Shown: positions 16,369 to 26,400, numbered from the stretch's first letter. The stretch is DNA of 64,000 bases from JAICJR01 sp963848495 (GCA_963848495.1 CAWKDV010000004.1:682001-746000), one strand, 5' to 3'. The notes: generated from the letters alone by a model not told the origin. Translations and numbers: made by a program.

Positions 16369-18077
16369 TAGGGACTGACCTTCACGCTGAAGATGTCCTG
16401 GTTCCCGAACCGGTTCGCGCAGTCCGTGTTCGGCGCCGGCGGCGGCTGCGTGCTGCTGCCGTTCGTGTCGATCAGGACCTGCCGCCAGGAATCGACGGCT
16501 GAGCAGTCCTGCGCGTTGCGGACGTCGTTCCAGACCGCCACGGCGTAGTTGTTCGTGGCGACGATCCAGTTGTAGTCGCCGATGAACTCGCCGTCGAGCG
16601 CGTTCGCGCTCGAGCCGCGCGCGTCACCCACCGCCCCGCGGTGGAGCGTGCTGAACGGGCCGCCGACCGCGCCGCTGCGCACCACGCCCTGCATCGGGCG
16701 GGGCGAGGCGGTGGTCGTCTGGAACGGTGTGGTGAACGCGTCGTAGACCACGTACGCCCGCTGCCCGTTGGGCGACAGCGCGATCCAGGGGAAGTCCGGC
16801 CGGTCGCCGGACTGCCCGATCGACTGAGCGGAGGTCCAGTCGTTGCCGCCGTTGCTCGAGTAGCGCACGAGCGCCCGCTCGGTCGAGCCGCCGGAGGTGG
16901 TCGGGCCGTCCGACCACGAGATGGCGATCGTGTCCGGGGCGTTCTTGCCGCTCGGCGCCCCGTTGGCGATCGAGACGCTCGGGAAGCTGTCCGTGCGCGC
17001 GCCGGCGAAGCCGTCGAAGACCGCGTCGCCCGAGGCCGGGTCCGGCAGGCCGACGTCGGTGACCGACGACACCTGACGCGCCTTGTCGAAGGTCTTGCCG
17101 CCGTTGAACGAGCGCGCCATCGCCTGGAAGCTGCCCTGCTTGTTCGAGTCCTCCCAGAAGACGAAGACGTTGCCGCGGCTGTCGGTGCGCACGACGCAGC
17201 CCTGGCGGCCGACGCTGTTCGGCGCGATCGGCGCGGCGCTGACGGCGACCGGCTTGTCGAACGTGTTGCCGCCGTCACGCGAGCGTCCCACAACGATCGG
17301 CTGGATGGTGCCGGCGTCGTTCTCGAAGTCGGTCCAGCAGACGTAGACGTTGCCGAAGAACGGGCTCGAGGCGGCGTTGTCCGCCCAGATCGTGTCCTTG
17401 TCGCTGAACACCTGCGCGCTCTTCTGCAGCGCGGCGCTGGCGAGCACCGGCGTGCTCCAGGCCCCGTTCTGGCCGTTCGCGGCGCCCTGGAGGTTGTCGG
17501 TGTGGGAGACCGCGATGGCCTCCTCGCCGGTGAAGACCGCCTGCTTCGAATCGGCCGAGGCGTTGGCGGTGAGGTTCCCGTAGTAGAGGCGGGAGCCGTT
17601 GTTCCACGAGAAGTTGCCATGACGGTCGGGACGCGGGCCAAAGGCGAGCGTGGGGTCGCCGTCGGACTGCAGGCCCGCCGCGATGTAGTTCGGCAGCGTG
17701 CCGATCGGGCCCATCGTGGTGTTCTGGCCGATCAGGCCACGGCCGGTGAGGCCGCGATAGGTCGGCTGCGTCCAGCTCGAGACGTTGCCGTCGAACGAGA
17801 AGTAGATGCCGGACACGCCGATGCCTTGCACGAACGAGCAGTCGTTCGCGTCACAGAAGGTCTCGTCGATGTTGTCGTTGGAGCCCGCCGCGACCTGGCT
17901 CGGGTTGGCGGCGTTGATCGCCAGGCCGGGTTCGTTCTGCTTGTTCTCGGAGAACGTGGATTTGCCCTGCGGACTCCCGACGGTCACCAGATGGTCATTG
18001 GCTCCGAGTGCCACCGGCGCGGCCAAACCCAGAACGGCGGCGGCGACGATGCTCGCACATCCGACGACTGCCCTCAT
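16368..18077 (-). CDS. secreted sialidase-fold (Asp-box) beta-propeller protein
   Basis: 569 residues, ATG 18077. Residues 1-25 are a signal peptide (VVGCASIVAAAVLGLAAPVALG). The body carries repeated Asp-box-like turns, SRDGGNTFDKPV, SFNGGKTFDKAR and SSNGGNDWTSAQ, plus many DTIAISWSDGP-type strands, giving a six-bladed propeller like exo-alpha-sialidases and BNR-repeat proteins. I do not see the arginine triad of a true sialidase, so a glycan-binding or unknown hydrolytic role is as likely. Exported, with several Cys that could form disulphides. Confidence 0.75.
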   Translation of the reverse strand: MRAVVGCASIVAAAVLGLAAPVALGANDHLVTVGSPQGKSTFSENKQNEPGLAINAANPSQVAAGSNDNIDETFCDANDCSFVQGIGVSGIYFSFDGNVSSWTQPTYRGLTGRGLIGQNTTMGPIGTLPNYIAAGLQSDGDPTLAFGPRPDRHGNFSWNNGSRLYYGNLTANASADSKQAVFTGEEAIAVSHTDNLQGAANGQNGAWSTPVLASAALQKSAQVFSDKDTIWADNAASSPFFGNVYVCWTDFENDAGTIQPIVVGRSRDGGNTFDKPVAVSAAPIAPNSVGRQGCVVRTDSRGNVFVFWEDSNKQGSFQAMARSFNGGKTFDKARQVSSVTDVGLPDPASGDAVFDGFAGARTDSFPSVSIANGAPSGKNAPDTIAISWSDGPTTSGGSTERALVRYSSNGGNDWTSAQSIGQSGDRPDFPWIALSPNGQRAYVVYDAFTTPFQTTTASPRPMQGVVRSGAVGGPFSTLHRGAVGDARGSSANALDGEFIGDYNWIVATNNYAVAVWNDVRNAQDCSAVDSWRQVLIDTNGSSTQPPPAPNTDCANRFGNQDIFSVKVSP

Positions 18078-18139
18078 CTCTCTCCTCCTCGTTGCGACCG
18101 GGCCAGCACACTAGCCCTCGCTTGGAGAAGGCGCAACTG

Positions 18140-18697
18140 CTACGCGGCCACGGCCTCCCGCGGCTGGAGCTCGGCCACCACCGCGTCGAGGATCTCACGC
18201 AGCTCCCCCTCCTGGTTCTGGTCCAGCAGGCGGCCATCCGGGCCGAAGCGCTCGTGCGCGCGCCCGAGCGCGAGCTCCCCGTCCACTACTCGCGCACCCG
18301 AGCCCGACAGGACCTTGCGCAGCTCGGCCTGGGCCCAGACCGCCCCGAACGCCCCCGTGCTCGCCCCCACGACCGCCACCGTCTTGTTCAGCAAGACGCC
18401 CGAGCCCGCCGGCCGGGACGCCCAGTCGAGGGCGTTCTTGAGCTGGCCCGGGATCGAGTGGTTGTACTCGGGCGTCGAGAACAGCACGGCGTCGGCCTCG
18501 GCGAGCGCCGCGCGCAGTTGCGCGACGCCCGCCGGCGGCCGCTCGCCGTCGTCGTCCTCGTCGTAGGGGGGCACCTGCTTGAGGCCGTCCCAGATCTCGA
18601 ATTCCACGTCCGGCGGGAACAGCTCGCCGGCCGCCTGCAGGAGCGTGCGGTTGTGCGAGTCGCGCCGCAGGCTGCCCGGAATCGCGAGGACCTTCAT
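18140..18697 (-). CDS. NADPH-dependent FMN reductase family protein
   Basis: 185 residues, ATG 18697. Flavodoxin-like fold of the SsuE/chromate-reductase group: IPGSLRRDSHNRTLLQAAGE is the FMN phosphate loop, STPEYNHSIPGQLKNALDW the classic flavin signature, and VVGASTGAFGAVWAQAELR follows. Expected to reduce FMN, quinones or chromate with NADPH as a homodimer or tetramer. It lies three bases downstream of the YceI gene on the same strand, so the two probably form one oxidative-stress unit under the divergent MarR regulator. Confidence 0.92.
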   Translation of the reverse strand: MKVLAIPGSLRRDSHNRTLLQAAGELFPPDVEFEIWDGLKQVPPYDEDDDGERPPAGVAQLRAALAEADAVLFSTPEYNHSIPGQLKNALDWASRPAGSGVLLNKTVAVVGASTGAFGAVWAQAELRKVLSGSGARVVDGELALGRAHERFGPDGRLLDQNQEGELREILDAVVAELQPREAVAA

Positions 18698-18700
18698 CGG

Positions 18701-19243
18701 TTAGCTCCTGACGAAGTACAGCTCGGCCGACAGGGTCACGGCGTTGGCGAGTGCGGGCTTACCGCCTGCCAGCGGCGCGTTCCAGTTGAGGCCGAAGCGG
18801 GTGCGGTCCACCTGCGCGTCGAGCTTCAGCACGAAGCGCTCGCTTCCGCCGTACTCGGCCGGCTCGCCGGCGGTGCCGGAGGCCACGACCGGCAGGGTCA
18901 CGCCGCGGATCGCGAGGTCGCCTGTAACGGTGACCTGGTCGCCGGATACGCTCACCTCGGTGGAGTTGAACGTGATCTCCGGCGTGCGCTGCGCGTCGAA
19001 GAACTCCGGCGACTGGAGGTGTGCGCCGAGGCCCTCGTCCTGCACCTTCACGCCCTTCACAGGAGCGGATCCGGTTAGGCTCGCACCGCCGTCCTCGGCG
19101 ACGGAGAGGTTGGCGTTCACAGGAGCGAAGCTGCCCCGGAACGTGCCCGCGATGTAGTCCACGGAGAAGCCGACATGCGTATGAACGGGATCGAGGGTCC
19201 AGGTCCCAACGGGAAGGACGCCTCGAGCAACGGATGTAGTCAT
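18701..19243 (-). CDS. YceI family lipid/isoprenoid-binding protein
   Basis: 180 residues from ATG 19243 (AAGGGGG upstream); an earlier in-frame start at 19282 is less likely. YceI lipocalin-like barrel: GTWTLDPVHTHVGFSVDYIA, FRGSFAPVNANLSV, GAHLQSPEFFDAQRTPEITF, VTGDLAIRGVTLPV and RTRFGLNWNAPLAGGKPA. No signal peptide, so it is a cytoplasmic YceI, which binds polyisoprenoids and often accompanies redox stress genes. Divergent from marR over a short spacer. Confidence 0.93.
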   Translation of the reverse strand: MTTSVARGVLPVGTWTLDPVHTHVGFSVDYIAGTFRGSFAPVNANLSVAEDGGASLTGSAPVKGVKVQDEGLGAHLQSPEFFDAQRTPEITFNSTEVSVSGDQVTVTGDLAIRGVTLPVVASGTAGEPAEYGGSERFVLKLDAQVDRTRFGLNWNAPLAGGKPALANAVTLSAELYFVRS

Positions 19244-19270
19244 GAAAAGCCCCCTTGGCCTTCGAGATGG

Positions 19271-19282
19271 TTGACTTGTCAA
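19271..19282. promoter_or_regulatory. candidate MarR operator between yceI and marR
   Basis: Perfect dyad TTGAC-TT-GTCAA lies in the 58-base divergent spacer, 28 bases upstream of the yceI start and 19 upstream of the marR start. TTGACT and TTGACA also serve as possible -35 boxes in each direction. Binding is inferred. Confidence 0.45.
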
Positions 19283-19301
19283 GCATCTTAGGCGGAGAAA
19301 C

Positions 19302-19787
19302 GTGAGTCGTCAACTATTGCGAACTCAAGATTCTGTCGCACTCGACGTCTGGGTGCGCCTGCTGCGCGGCCACGCGGCCATGCGCCGCTCGCTGAGCGCG
19401 GAGCTGCACAGCGACCACGGCCTGACCGTGAACGATTACGAGGCGCTGCTGCTGCTCTCCCGCGCCGAGGGCGGGCAGCTCCGCCGGGTCGACCTCGCCG
19501 ACGGGCTCCAGCTCACGCCCTCCGGCGTCACGCGCCTGCTCGACGGCCTCGAGACGCAGGGCCTCGTCTGCAAGGGCGTCTGCGAGAGCGACGCCCGCGT
19601 GACCTATGCGGTGGTCACCGAGAAGGGGCTCGAGCGGCTCAAGCAGGCCTCCTCCTCGCACATCGCCGCGATCTGCGCCCTGTTCGAGGAGCGCTTCAGC
19701 ACGACGGAGCTCGAGCGGCTCGCCGAGCTGCTCGGCCGGCTGCCCGGCGCGTCGTCCGCGGATGCCGGGGAGTGCGCCGCGGGTTAG
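19302..19787 (+). CDS. MarR family transcriptional regulator
   Basis: 161 residues, GTG 19302. Winged helix of the MarR class: LHSDHGLTVNDYEALLLLSR, LRRVDLADGLQLTPSGVTRL, the recognition helix, and the wing KGVCESDARVTYAVVTEKG. Two Cys in KGVC and the C-terminal ECAAG could be redox-sensitive, as in some MarR sensors of oxidants, but this is inference. Divergent from yceI/FMN reductase, with a dyad between them. Confidence 0.92.
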   Translation: MSRQLLRTQDSVALDVWVRLLRGHAAMRRSLSAELHSDHGLTVNDYEALLLLSRAEGGQLRRVDLADGLQLTPSGVTRLLDGLETQGLVCKGVCESDARVTYAVVTEKGLERLKQASSSHIAAICALFEERFSTTELERLAELLGRLPGASSADAGECAAG

Positions 19788-19815
19788 CCTTCCGGCCCCG
19801 AGAGAGGAGACGTAG

Positions 19816-20919
19816 ATGCGGATTCGCGCTGCCGTGCTGGAGGAGTTCGGTGCTCCCCTGGCGGTTCAGGAGGTCGACCTGGCGCCGCCCCGGGAGGGCG
19901 AGGTGCTGGTGCGCCTCACGGCCTGCGGGATCTGCCACACGGACATGTACACGGCCTCGGGCGCCGACCCGTCCGGCTACGCGCCCACCGTGCTCGGGCA
20001 CGAGGGCGCGGGCATCGTCGAGGCGGTGGGCGACGGAGTGAAGGACCTCGCGCTGGGCGATCACGTGGTCACGCTCTTCTCCCCGCAGTGCCGCGAGTGC
20101 GTCCACTGCCGCAGCCCCAAGACCAACCTCTGCCTGGCCATCCGCGAGCAGCAGAACCGCGGCTACCTGCCGGACGGCACCACCCGCCTCTCGCGGGGCA
20201 GCGAGCCGGTGCGCCACTTCATGGGCACGAGCACGTTCGCCGAGGCCACGGTGATGCCGGAGATCGCGCTGGCCAAGGTCTCCCCAGACGCCCCGCTCGA
20301 CAGCGCCTGCCTGTTCGCCTGCGGCCTCTCCACCGGCCTCGGCGCCGCGATGTACACGGCCAAGGTCGAGCCGGGCTCGACCTGCCTGGTGTTCGGCGCG
20401 GGCATGGTCGGCCTCGGCGCGGTGGCCGGCTGCCGCGTGCAGGGCGCCGGGCGGATCATCGTCGTCGACCTGTCCGACGACCGCCTCGAGCTCGCGCGCG
20501 GCCAGGGCGCCACCGACCTCTGGAAGGCCGACGAACATACCGTCGAGCGCATCCTCGAGGAGACCGGCGGCTTCGGCGCCGACTACACCTTCGAGGCCAC
20601 CGGCCTCGTGAACGTGATGCGCCAGGCCGTGGAGTCCGCGCGCATGGGCTGGGGCCTCTGCACGGTGATCGGGGTCGCGGGCAAGGGCGAGACGCTCGAC
20701 GTCATCCCGCGCTTCCTGATCACCGGCAGGCGGATCTGCGGCTCATCGTTCGGTGGCGTGAAGGGGCGCGACCAGGTGCCGCAGCTCGTGGACCGCTGGC
20801 TGGCCGGCGAGATCGACGTCGACCCGTTCGTCTCCCACAGGATCGCCCTCGACGACGTGAACCGCGGCTTCGACCTGATGCACGCTCAGGACGGCATCCG
20901 CACCGTCATCGAGTACTGA
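19816..20919 (+). CDS. zinc-dependent alcohol dehydrogenase, class III-like
   Basis: 367 residues, ATG 19816, RBS GAGAGGAG. Medium-chain dehydrogenase with both zinc sites: catalytic Cys37 in CGICHTDM and the GHEGAG His, and a structural site of four Cys in SPQCRECVHCRSPKTNLC. Rossmann motif VFGAGMVGLGAVAG. The CGICHTDMYTASG and CGSSFGGVKGRDQVPQLVD regions resemble S-(hydroxymethyl)glutathione/mycothiol dehydrogenases, so formaldehyde or alcohol oxidation with NAD is the best guess. It starts 28 bases after marR. Confidence 0.9.
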   Translation: MRIRAAVLEEFGAPLAVQEVDLAPPREGEVLVRLTACGICHTDMYTASGADPSGYAPTVLGHEGAGIVEAVGDGVKDLALGDHVVTLFSPQCRECVHCRSPKTNLCLAIREQQNRGYLPDGTTRLSRGSEPVRHFMGTSTFAEATVMPEIALAKVSPDAPLDSACLFACGLSTGLGAAMYTAKVEPGSTCLVFGAGMVGLGAVAGCRVQGAGRIIVVDLSDDRLELARGQGATDLWKADEHTVERILEETGGFGADYTFEATGLVNVMRQAVESARMGWGLCTVIGVAGKGETLDVIPRFLITGRRICGSSFGGVKGRDQVPQLVDRWLAGEIDVDPFVSHRIALDDVNRGFDLMHAQDGIRTVIEY

Positions 20920-21414
20920 TCAATAGGGCGGATAGGTCGGCGGGGCCGGCGCCGGCATCGAAGGCGGGGTGACAGAGCTCGAGCTCTTCACCGGCAGCGT
21001 CATCCACGTGCCGCCGAAGCTCTTGATGTTCTGCCCGGCCGCCGTGCCGGTGGCGGTGTCGCCCACGAACGTGTAGAGCGGCAGGCCCTTGAGCGTGACC
21101 TGGAACTTCCTCCCGCGCGCGAGGTAGCCGATCTTGCCCTTGATCCCGGTGGGCAGCTTCACGGTGGTCTTCTTCGAGCTCACGGTGAGCGGCTTCCAGA
21201 ACTGGAGGCACTGCGTCTTGCAGAGCACGTGCCGGCTCGTCTCAGGCTTGAGCCGGTAGAGCGTCCGGCCGCTGGGCGCGGCGAGCACGCTGGCGTTCAG
21301 GCTGGAGATGCTCTCGGACTTCAGCGTCAGCTTCTTCGAGGCCGCCTGCGCTGCCACAGCGGCGACGCCGGCGATCAGGAGCACGGTGATGAAAGCGGCT
21401 GCAGTTCGTCTCAT
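20920..21414 (-). CDS. secreted protein with lipoprotein_15-type conserved repeat
   Basis: 164 residues, ATG 21414. Signal peptide 1-25 (AAAFITVLLIAGVAAVAAQA). The core fits the PF03640 secreted-repeat family: GRTLYRLKPETS followed by CKTQCLQFWKPLTV, and LPLYTFVGDTATGTAAGQNI with SFGGTWMTLPV. The tail is Pro-rich (TPPSMPAPAPPTYPPY). The function of the family is unknown; exported and possibly cell-wall associated. Its stop abuts the convergent alcohol dehydrogenase stop with no spare base. Confidence 0.8.
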   Translation of the reverse strand: MRRTAAAFITVLLIAGVAAVAAQAASKKLTLKSESISSLNASVLAAPSGRTLYRLKPETSRHVLCKTQCLQFWKPLTVSSKKTTVKLPTGIKGKIGYLARGRKFQVTLKGLPLYTFVGDTATGTAAGQNIKSFGGTWMTLPVKSSSSVTPPSMPAPAPPTYPPY

Positions 21415-21465
21415 GCTGCGGAAGACGCGGGCCGGGCGCGATTCCTTCCACGATTATGCGCCTTC

Positions 21466-22470
21466 GTGGGCCTCGGACTCGCCATCGCCGCCTCGCTTGC
21501 CTTCTCGCTGACGAACGGCTTCCATGACGCCGCCAACGCCATCGCCACGCTGGTGGCCACGCGTGGCGCCCGTCCGGGCCAGGCGATCGTGCTCGCGTCG
21601 ATCTTCAACGTGCTCGGCGCGCTGCTGCTGGGCACCGCGGTGGCCGGGACGATCGCGGGCATCGTGAGCGTGCCGGACTCGAAGGCGGTGGCGGTGATCG
21701 GCTCCGGCGTGCTGGGCGCGGTGATCTGGAACCTGCTCACCTGGTACCGCGGCCTCCCGTCGAGCTCCGGGCACGCGCTGGTCGGCGGCCTGGTGGGCGC
21801 GGCGCTGGCCGAGGAGGGCAGCGGCGCCGTGAACCTGGGCGGCCTGGACGGCCTCCACCCCACGGGCGTGATCGGCGTCCTGATCGTGCTTGCCGTGTCG
21901 CCCGTCATCGGGCTCGGCTTCGGCTTCGCGTTCGCGCGGCTCGACGCACGGGCGCTGCGGCGCGGCACGCGGCAGCTGGCCGGCCCGATCCGCCGGTCGG
22001 AGTGGGTGATGTCCGCCGCGCTGTCGTTCAGCCACGGCGCCAACGACGCGCAGAAGGCGATGGGCGCTATCGGGGCGCTCCTGCTGGCCACCGGCCACCT
22101 GGACACGTTCGGCGTGCCGCTCTGGGCGAAGCTCGCCTGCGGCGCGACGCTGACGCTCGGCACCGCGCTCGGCGGCTGGCGCATCGTGCGCACGATCGGG
22201 CGCCGGATCTTCCCACTCACGCCGCTTGACGGCTTCGCCAGCCAGAGCGCCTCCACCGCGGTGATCTTCACCGCCTCCTTGGTGGGCGCGCCGGTCTCGA
22301 CCACGCACGTGGTCGCGTCGTCGGTGGCGGGCGTCGGCGGCGGCCGGCGCCGCTGGCGCCATGTGCGCTGGGCGGTGGTGCGCTCGATGGGCATCGCCTG
22401 GATCCTCACGCTGCCCGCCACGGCCGTGCTCGGTGCGATTACCGTGCTCATCTGGAGCGCTCTCTCATGA
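21466..22470 (+). CDS. pit: PiT family low-affinity inorganic phosphate transporter
   Basis: 334 residues from GTG 21466, placed by the family N-terminus; the frame stays open upstream. Signature halves of the PiT repeat are present: SLTNGFHDAANAIATLVATR and SHGANDAQKAMGAIGALL, plus GLPSSSGHALVGGLVGAAL and GAPVSTTHVVASSVAG. About nine to ten membrane helices. Moves phosphate (metal-phosphate) with protons. Overlaps the DUF47 gene by four bases (ATGA), the usual PiT-accessory arrangement. Confidence 0.92.
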   Translation: MGLGLAIAASLAFSLTNGFHDAANAIATLVATRGARPGQAIVLASIFNVLGALLLGTAVAGTIAGIVSVPDSKAVAVIGSGVLGAVIWNLLTWYRGLPSSSGHALVGGLVGAALAEEGSGAVNLGGLDGLHPTGVIGVLIVLAVSPVIGLGFGFAFARLDARALRRGTRQLAGPIRRSEWVMSAALSFSHGANDAQKAMGAIGALLLATGHLDTFGVPLWAKLACGATLTLGTALGGWRIVRTIGRRIFPLTPLDGFASQSASTAVIFTASLVGAPVSTTHVVASSVAGVGGGRRRWRHVRWAVVRSMGIAWILTLPATAVLGAITVLIWSALS

Positions 22471-23080
22471 AGCCCAAGCGATGGTTCCTGCCCGACAACC
22501 CCGACGTGCTCGGCATGCTGCGCCAGCAGACCGAGATCACGATCGAGGGCATCGACGCGCTGGTGGCATGGGCGAACGGCGACGGGGTCGCGGCCGAGCT
22601 CGTGCGCAGGCACGAGCACCGCGCGGACGCCTGCAAGCGCGAGCTGCGCCAGGCGCTGACCGTCGCCCTCACCACCCCGCTCGACCCCGAGGACCTGTTC
22701 GAGCTCTCACGCAGCCTCGACGCCGTGATGAACGGCGCCAAGAACACCGTGCGCGAGGCGGAGGTGATGCATTCTGAGCCGGACCCGGCGATCGCGGAGA
22801 TGGCCGCTCAGCTGGCGGCGGGAACGGCGCACCTCGCCGACGCCTTCGCGGCGCTGGCCGAGCGGAAGACCGCGGTGCGACGGAGGCTGCGGACGCCGCC
22901 GTGAAGAGCCAGCGCGAGGCCGAGCACGTGTATAGGCGCGCGATGTCAGCGCTGATCGACCTCGACGACCTGCGCCTGATCGCGGCCCGGCGCGAGCTCT
23001 ACCGCCGGCTGGCGCGGGCCAGCGACCAGCTGGTCGAGGTGGCCGAGCGCGTCTGGTACTCGGTGCTGAAGCAGGGGTAG
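22467..23080 (+). CDS. DUF47 family PhoU-like phosphate-transport accessory, frameshifted
   Basis: The first frame gives 145 residues (MKPKRWFLPDNPDVLGMLRQ, LDAVMNGAKNTVREAEVM) and stops at 22904. A second frame continues with EAADAAVKSQREAEHVYRR, LIAARRELYRRLARASDQLV and ends LKQG at 23080. Together they make the ~204-residue, all-helical DUF47 protein expected next to a PiT carrier. The change of frame falls near 22880 and equals one missing base. If real, a GTG at 22901 overlapping the TGA could express the C-terminal half separately. A sequence error is the simpler reading. Confidence 0.75.
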
Positions 23081-23150
23081 CCCGGGGCCGCGCGTCGCTC
23101 GGCTTGAACTACATCAACGAGGGGCGGCCGAAGGGTTGGGGTCACTCTAC

Positions 23151-23191
23151 CGTCAGGTCCTACCGGTCTATATGCCCTGTAGGACCTGACG
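23151..23191. repeat. long perfect palindrome A (13-bp arms)
   Basis: Arms CGTCAGGTCCTAC (23151-23163) and GTAGGACCTGACG (23179-23191) are perfectly complementary around 15 bases. Upstream CTCTAC and downstream CCGTTATCGACGTCGTTC (23220-23237) resemble the flanks of palindrome B at 62230-62266. No T-tract follows, so it is not an ordinary terminator. It lies in a 180-base gap between the DUF47 gene and the small membrane gene. Confidence 0.75.
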
Positions 23192-23262
23192 CTTGTGCGC
23201 TCGAGCTCCGGTTGGGGCGCCGTTATCGACGTCGTTCAAGCCGCGGGCCGCCCGGCACACGG

Positions 23263-23433
23263 CTAGTCGCGCGGACCGCGCACGCGCCTGACGACCCTCT
23301 GCCAGTACGAGCGCGCGCCGACGGCCAGGGCGAGCACTCCCACGGGTGCCAGTGAGAGCGCCGTTTCCTCGACGGGAATGCCGGCCACGTGCGCGAATAC
23401 CAAGGCCGACGGATTATGACCGGACTCGGGCAA
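23263..23433 (-). CDS. small single-pass membrane protein
   Basis: 56 residues on the minus strand from TTG 23433 to TAG. The sequence reads AHVAGIPVEETALSLAPVGV followed by LALAVGARSYWQRVVRRVRG. A short amphipathic start carries the GIPVEE element, one hydrophobic helix follows, and the end is basic. Similar short GIPxEE-hydrophobic-basic proteins occur in actinobacteria as I recall them, which supports a real gene. Start choice is uncertain (no ATG; a second TTG lies ten codons on). Divergent from glutamate dehydrogenase. Function unknown. Confidence 0.55.
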   Translation of the reverse strand: MPESGHNPSALVFAHVAGIPVEETALSLAPVGVLALAVGARSYWQRVVRRVRGPRD

Positions 23434-23495
23434 CAGAGACCAGTGCTGGGCGTAGACTCGTACTTGGAGCTCGCGCCAGCGCAGTAGTCATCGGC

Positions 23496-26400
23496 ATGGT
23501 TACAAGACCTACGGTCGAGGGGATTGACGAGGCGCTCATCGAGAGCGTCTGCTCCCGCCTACGCGAGCGGCTGCAGGGCGAGGAGGCCGCCGGCGCAGAG
23601 GCGTTCGCCCGCCAGTACTACCGCTGGGTCGCCCCGGAGGACATGGCGGAGCAGAGCTCGCTCGACGCCTACGGCGCCGCGCTGTCCCACTACCAGTTCG
23701 CCTGCGAGCGCGAGCCCGGCACGACCAAGATCCGCATCTACAACCCGCAGCTTCGAGACGAACGGCTGGCAGTCGACGCACACCGCGATCGAGATCGTCG
23801 CCGACGACATGCCCTTCCTGATCGACTCGGTGAGCATGGAGCTGAACCGCCACGGCTACGGCATCCACCTGTTCGTGCACCCGGTGATGCAGGTGCGGCG
23901 CGACTCGAACGGCCGCCTGCTCGAGGTGCTCCCGCCCCACTCCGAGCTGGCCGAGGACAGCGTGTCCGAGTCGATCATCCACGTGGAGGTCGACCGCCAG
24001 ACCGACAGCGTGCGCCTCGAGGCGCTCAAGGGCCAGCTGCTGCGCGTGATCGCCGAGGTGCGCGCCGCCGTGGAGGACTGGCCGGCGATGCGCCGGCAGG
24101 CGCTCGAGATCGCGGCATCGCTCGACGACGAGCCCACTCCGATGAGCCAGGCCGATGTGGATGAGGTCAAGGCGTTCCTCACCTGGCTCGAGGACGGCCA
24201 CTTCACCTTCCTCGGCTACCGCGACTACGAGCTCGTCACCGAAGAGGGCGAGCTGCGCCTGATCGACGTGGAGGGCTCCGGCCTCGGCATCCTCCGCCAG
24301 GAGGGCGGCAAGCACAGCTCGCGCCGCTTCGACCGGCTGCCGGCGGGCGTGCGCGCGCTGGCGCTGGAGCCGTACCTGCTCAACCTGACGAAGGCGAACT
24401 CGCGCTCGACGATCCACCGCGCCGCCTACCTCGACTACGTGGGCGTGAAGCGCTTCGACGAGTCGGGCCGCGTGATCGGCGAGCGGCGCTTCCTCGGCCT
24501 CTACACCCACACCGCCTACCACGCGCAGCCGGACGAGATCCCGATCCTGCGCCGGAAGGTCGAGGCGATCCTCGCGCGCGCGGACTTCCCGCCGGGCAGC
24601 CACAACGAGAAGGCGCTCGTCTCGATCCTCGAGACGCACCCGCGCGACGAGCTGTTCCAGACGCCGGTCGGCGAGCTGTTCGACATCGTCATGGGCATCC
24701 TGCACCTCGGCGAGCGGCAGCGGCTGCGGCTGTTCATCCGGCGCGACCCGTTCGGGCGCTTCCTGTCCTGCCTCGTGTTCGTGCCGCGCGACCGCTTCAA
24801 CACGGAGAACCGCCGCCGCATCGAGCGCATCCTGCGCGACGCGTTCGGGGCGCACGCCATCGACTACACGACGCGCGTGTCGGAGTCCGTGCTCGTGCGC
24901 CTGCACTACATGGTCTACACGGAGCCGGCGCTGGTGCGCGACCACGACCCGCGCGAGATCGAGCTGATGCTCGTCGCGGCGACCCGCTCCTGGCAGGACG
25001 ACCTCGAGGCGGCGCTGACCGAGGAGCACGGCGAGGAGCACGGCAAGGAGCTCTTCTACCGCTACGCGGACGCCTTCCCGCCCGGCTACCGCGCCGACTG
25101 GGTCGCGCGCTCGGCCCTGGCCGACATAGCCCACCTGGAGAGCCTGACGGTGCCGGACGGTCTCTCGATGAGCCTCTACCGCCCGCTCGAGACGCCCGCT
25201 GTCGTGCGGGCCAAGCTGTACCGCTCGGGCGGCGCGCTGGCGCTCTCCGACATGGTCCCGATGTTCGAGAACATGGGCGTGGAGGTGGCCGACGAGCGGC
25301 CCTACGAGATCACGCTCCACGACGGCCGCCTCTACTGGATCTACGACTTCGGGCTCAACTACTCGGGCGCCAAGGACCAGCCCACCGAAGAGCTGCGCGA
25401 GGCCTTCCAGGAGGGCTTCATCCGCATCTGGCACGGGGACGTCGAGAACGACGGCTACAACCGCCTGGTCCTGCGCGGCCACCTGAGCTGGCGTGAGATC
25501 ACGGTGCTTCGCGCGGTGGCCAGGTACCTGCGCCAGGCCGGCCACACCTTCAGCGACAGCTACGTGGAGCAGGCGCTGATGGCCCACTCGGACATCGCCC
25601 GCCTGCTCGTGCGCCTGTTCGAGGCGCGCTTCAACCCGGGGCGTCACGACCCGGAGGCGGCCCACCAGCTGCTGCGCGACATCGTCGAGGCCATCGACAG
25701 CGTGGACAGCCTCGACCAGGACCGCATCCTGCGCAACTTCCTCGCGGTGATCGAGGCGATGCTGCGGACCAACTACTACCAGCCGGCGGATGACGGCGAG
25801 CCCAAGCTCTATCTCTCCTTCAAGCTCGACCCCAGCAAGCTGCCGCAGCTGCCGCTGCCGCACCCGCAGTTCGAGATCTTCGTCTACTCGCCGCGCATGG
25901 AGGGCGTCCACCTGCGTGGCGGCCGCGTGGCGCGCGGCGGCATCCGCTGGTCGGACCGGCGCGAGGACTTCCGCACCGAGGTGCTCGGCCTGATGAAGGC
26001 CCAGATGGTCAAGAACGCCGTGATCGTGCCGGTGGGCGCGAAGGGCGGCTTCGTGGTCAAGCGACCGCCGCCGGCCGGGGACCGCGAGGCGCTGAACGAC
26101 GAGGTCATCGCCTGCTACCGCACCCTGATCTGCGCGCTGCTCGACCTCACGGACAACATCTCAGCCGGCGAGATCGTGCCGCCGCGGAGTGTCGTCCGCT
26201 ACGACGCCGACGACCCCTACCTGGTGGTGGCGGCCGACAAGGGCACCGCCACCTTCTCCGACATCGCCAACGGCATCGCCAAGGAGTACGGCTTCTGGCT
26301 CGGGGACGCCTTCGCCTCGGGCGGCTCCGCCGGCTACGACCACAAGAAGATGGCCATCACCGCCCGCGGCGCCTGGGAGTCCGTGAAGCGCCACTTCCGC

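Noticed and set aside
23151..23191. Palindrome A as an insertion-sequence end or attachment site
   Set aside because: No transposase, integrase, target duplication or tRNA next to it.
23524..23751. ATG 23524 as the start of glutamate dehydrogenase
   Set aside because: Residues from it up to 23751 are Arg/Ser/Pro-rich noise, while the neighbouring frame from 23496 gives the real N-terminus.
23536..25911. 791-codon open frame antisense to glutamate dehydrogenase
   Set aside because: A GC-rich shadow; the sense strand has continuous conserved motifs.
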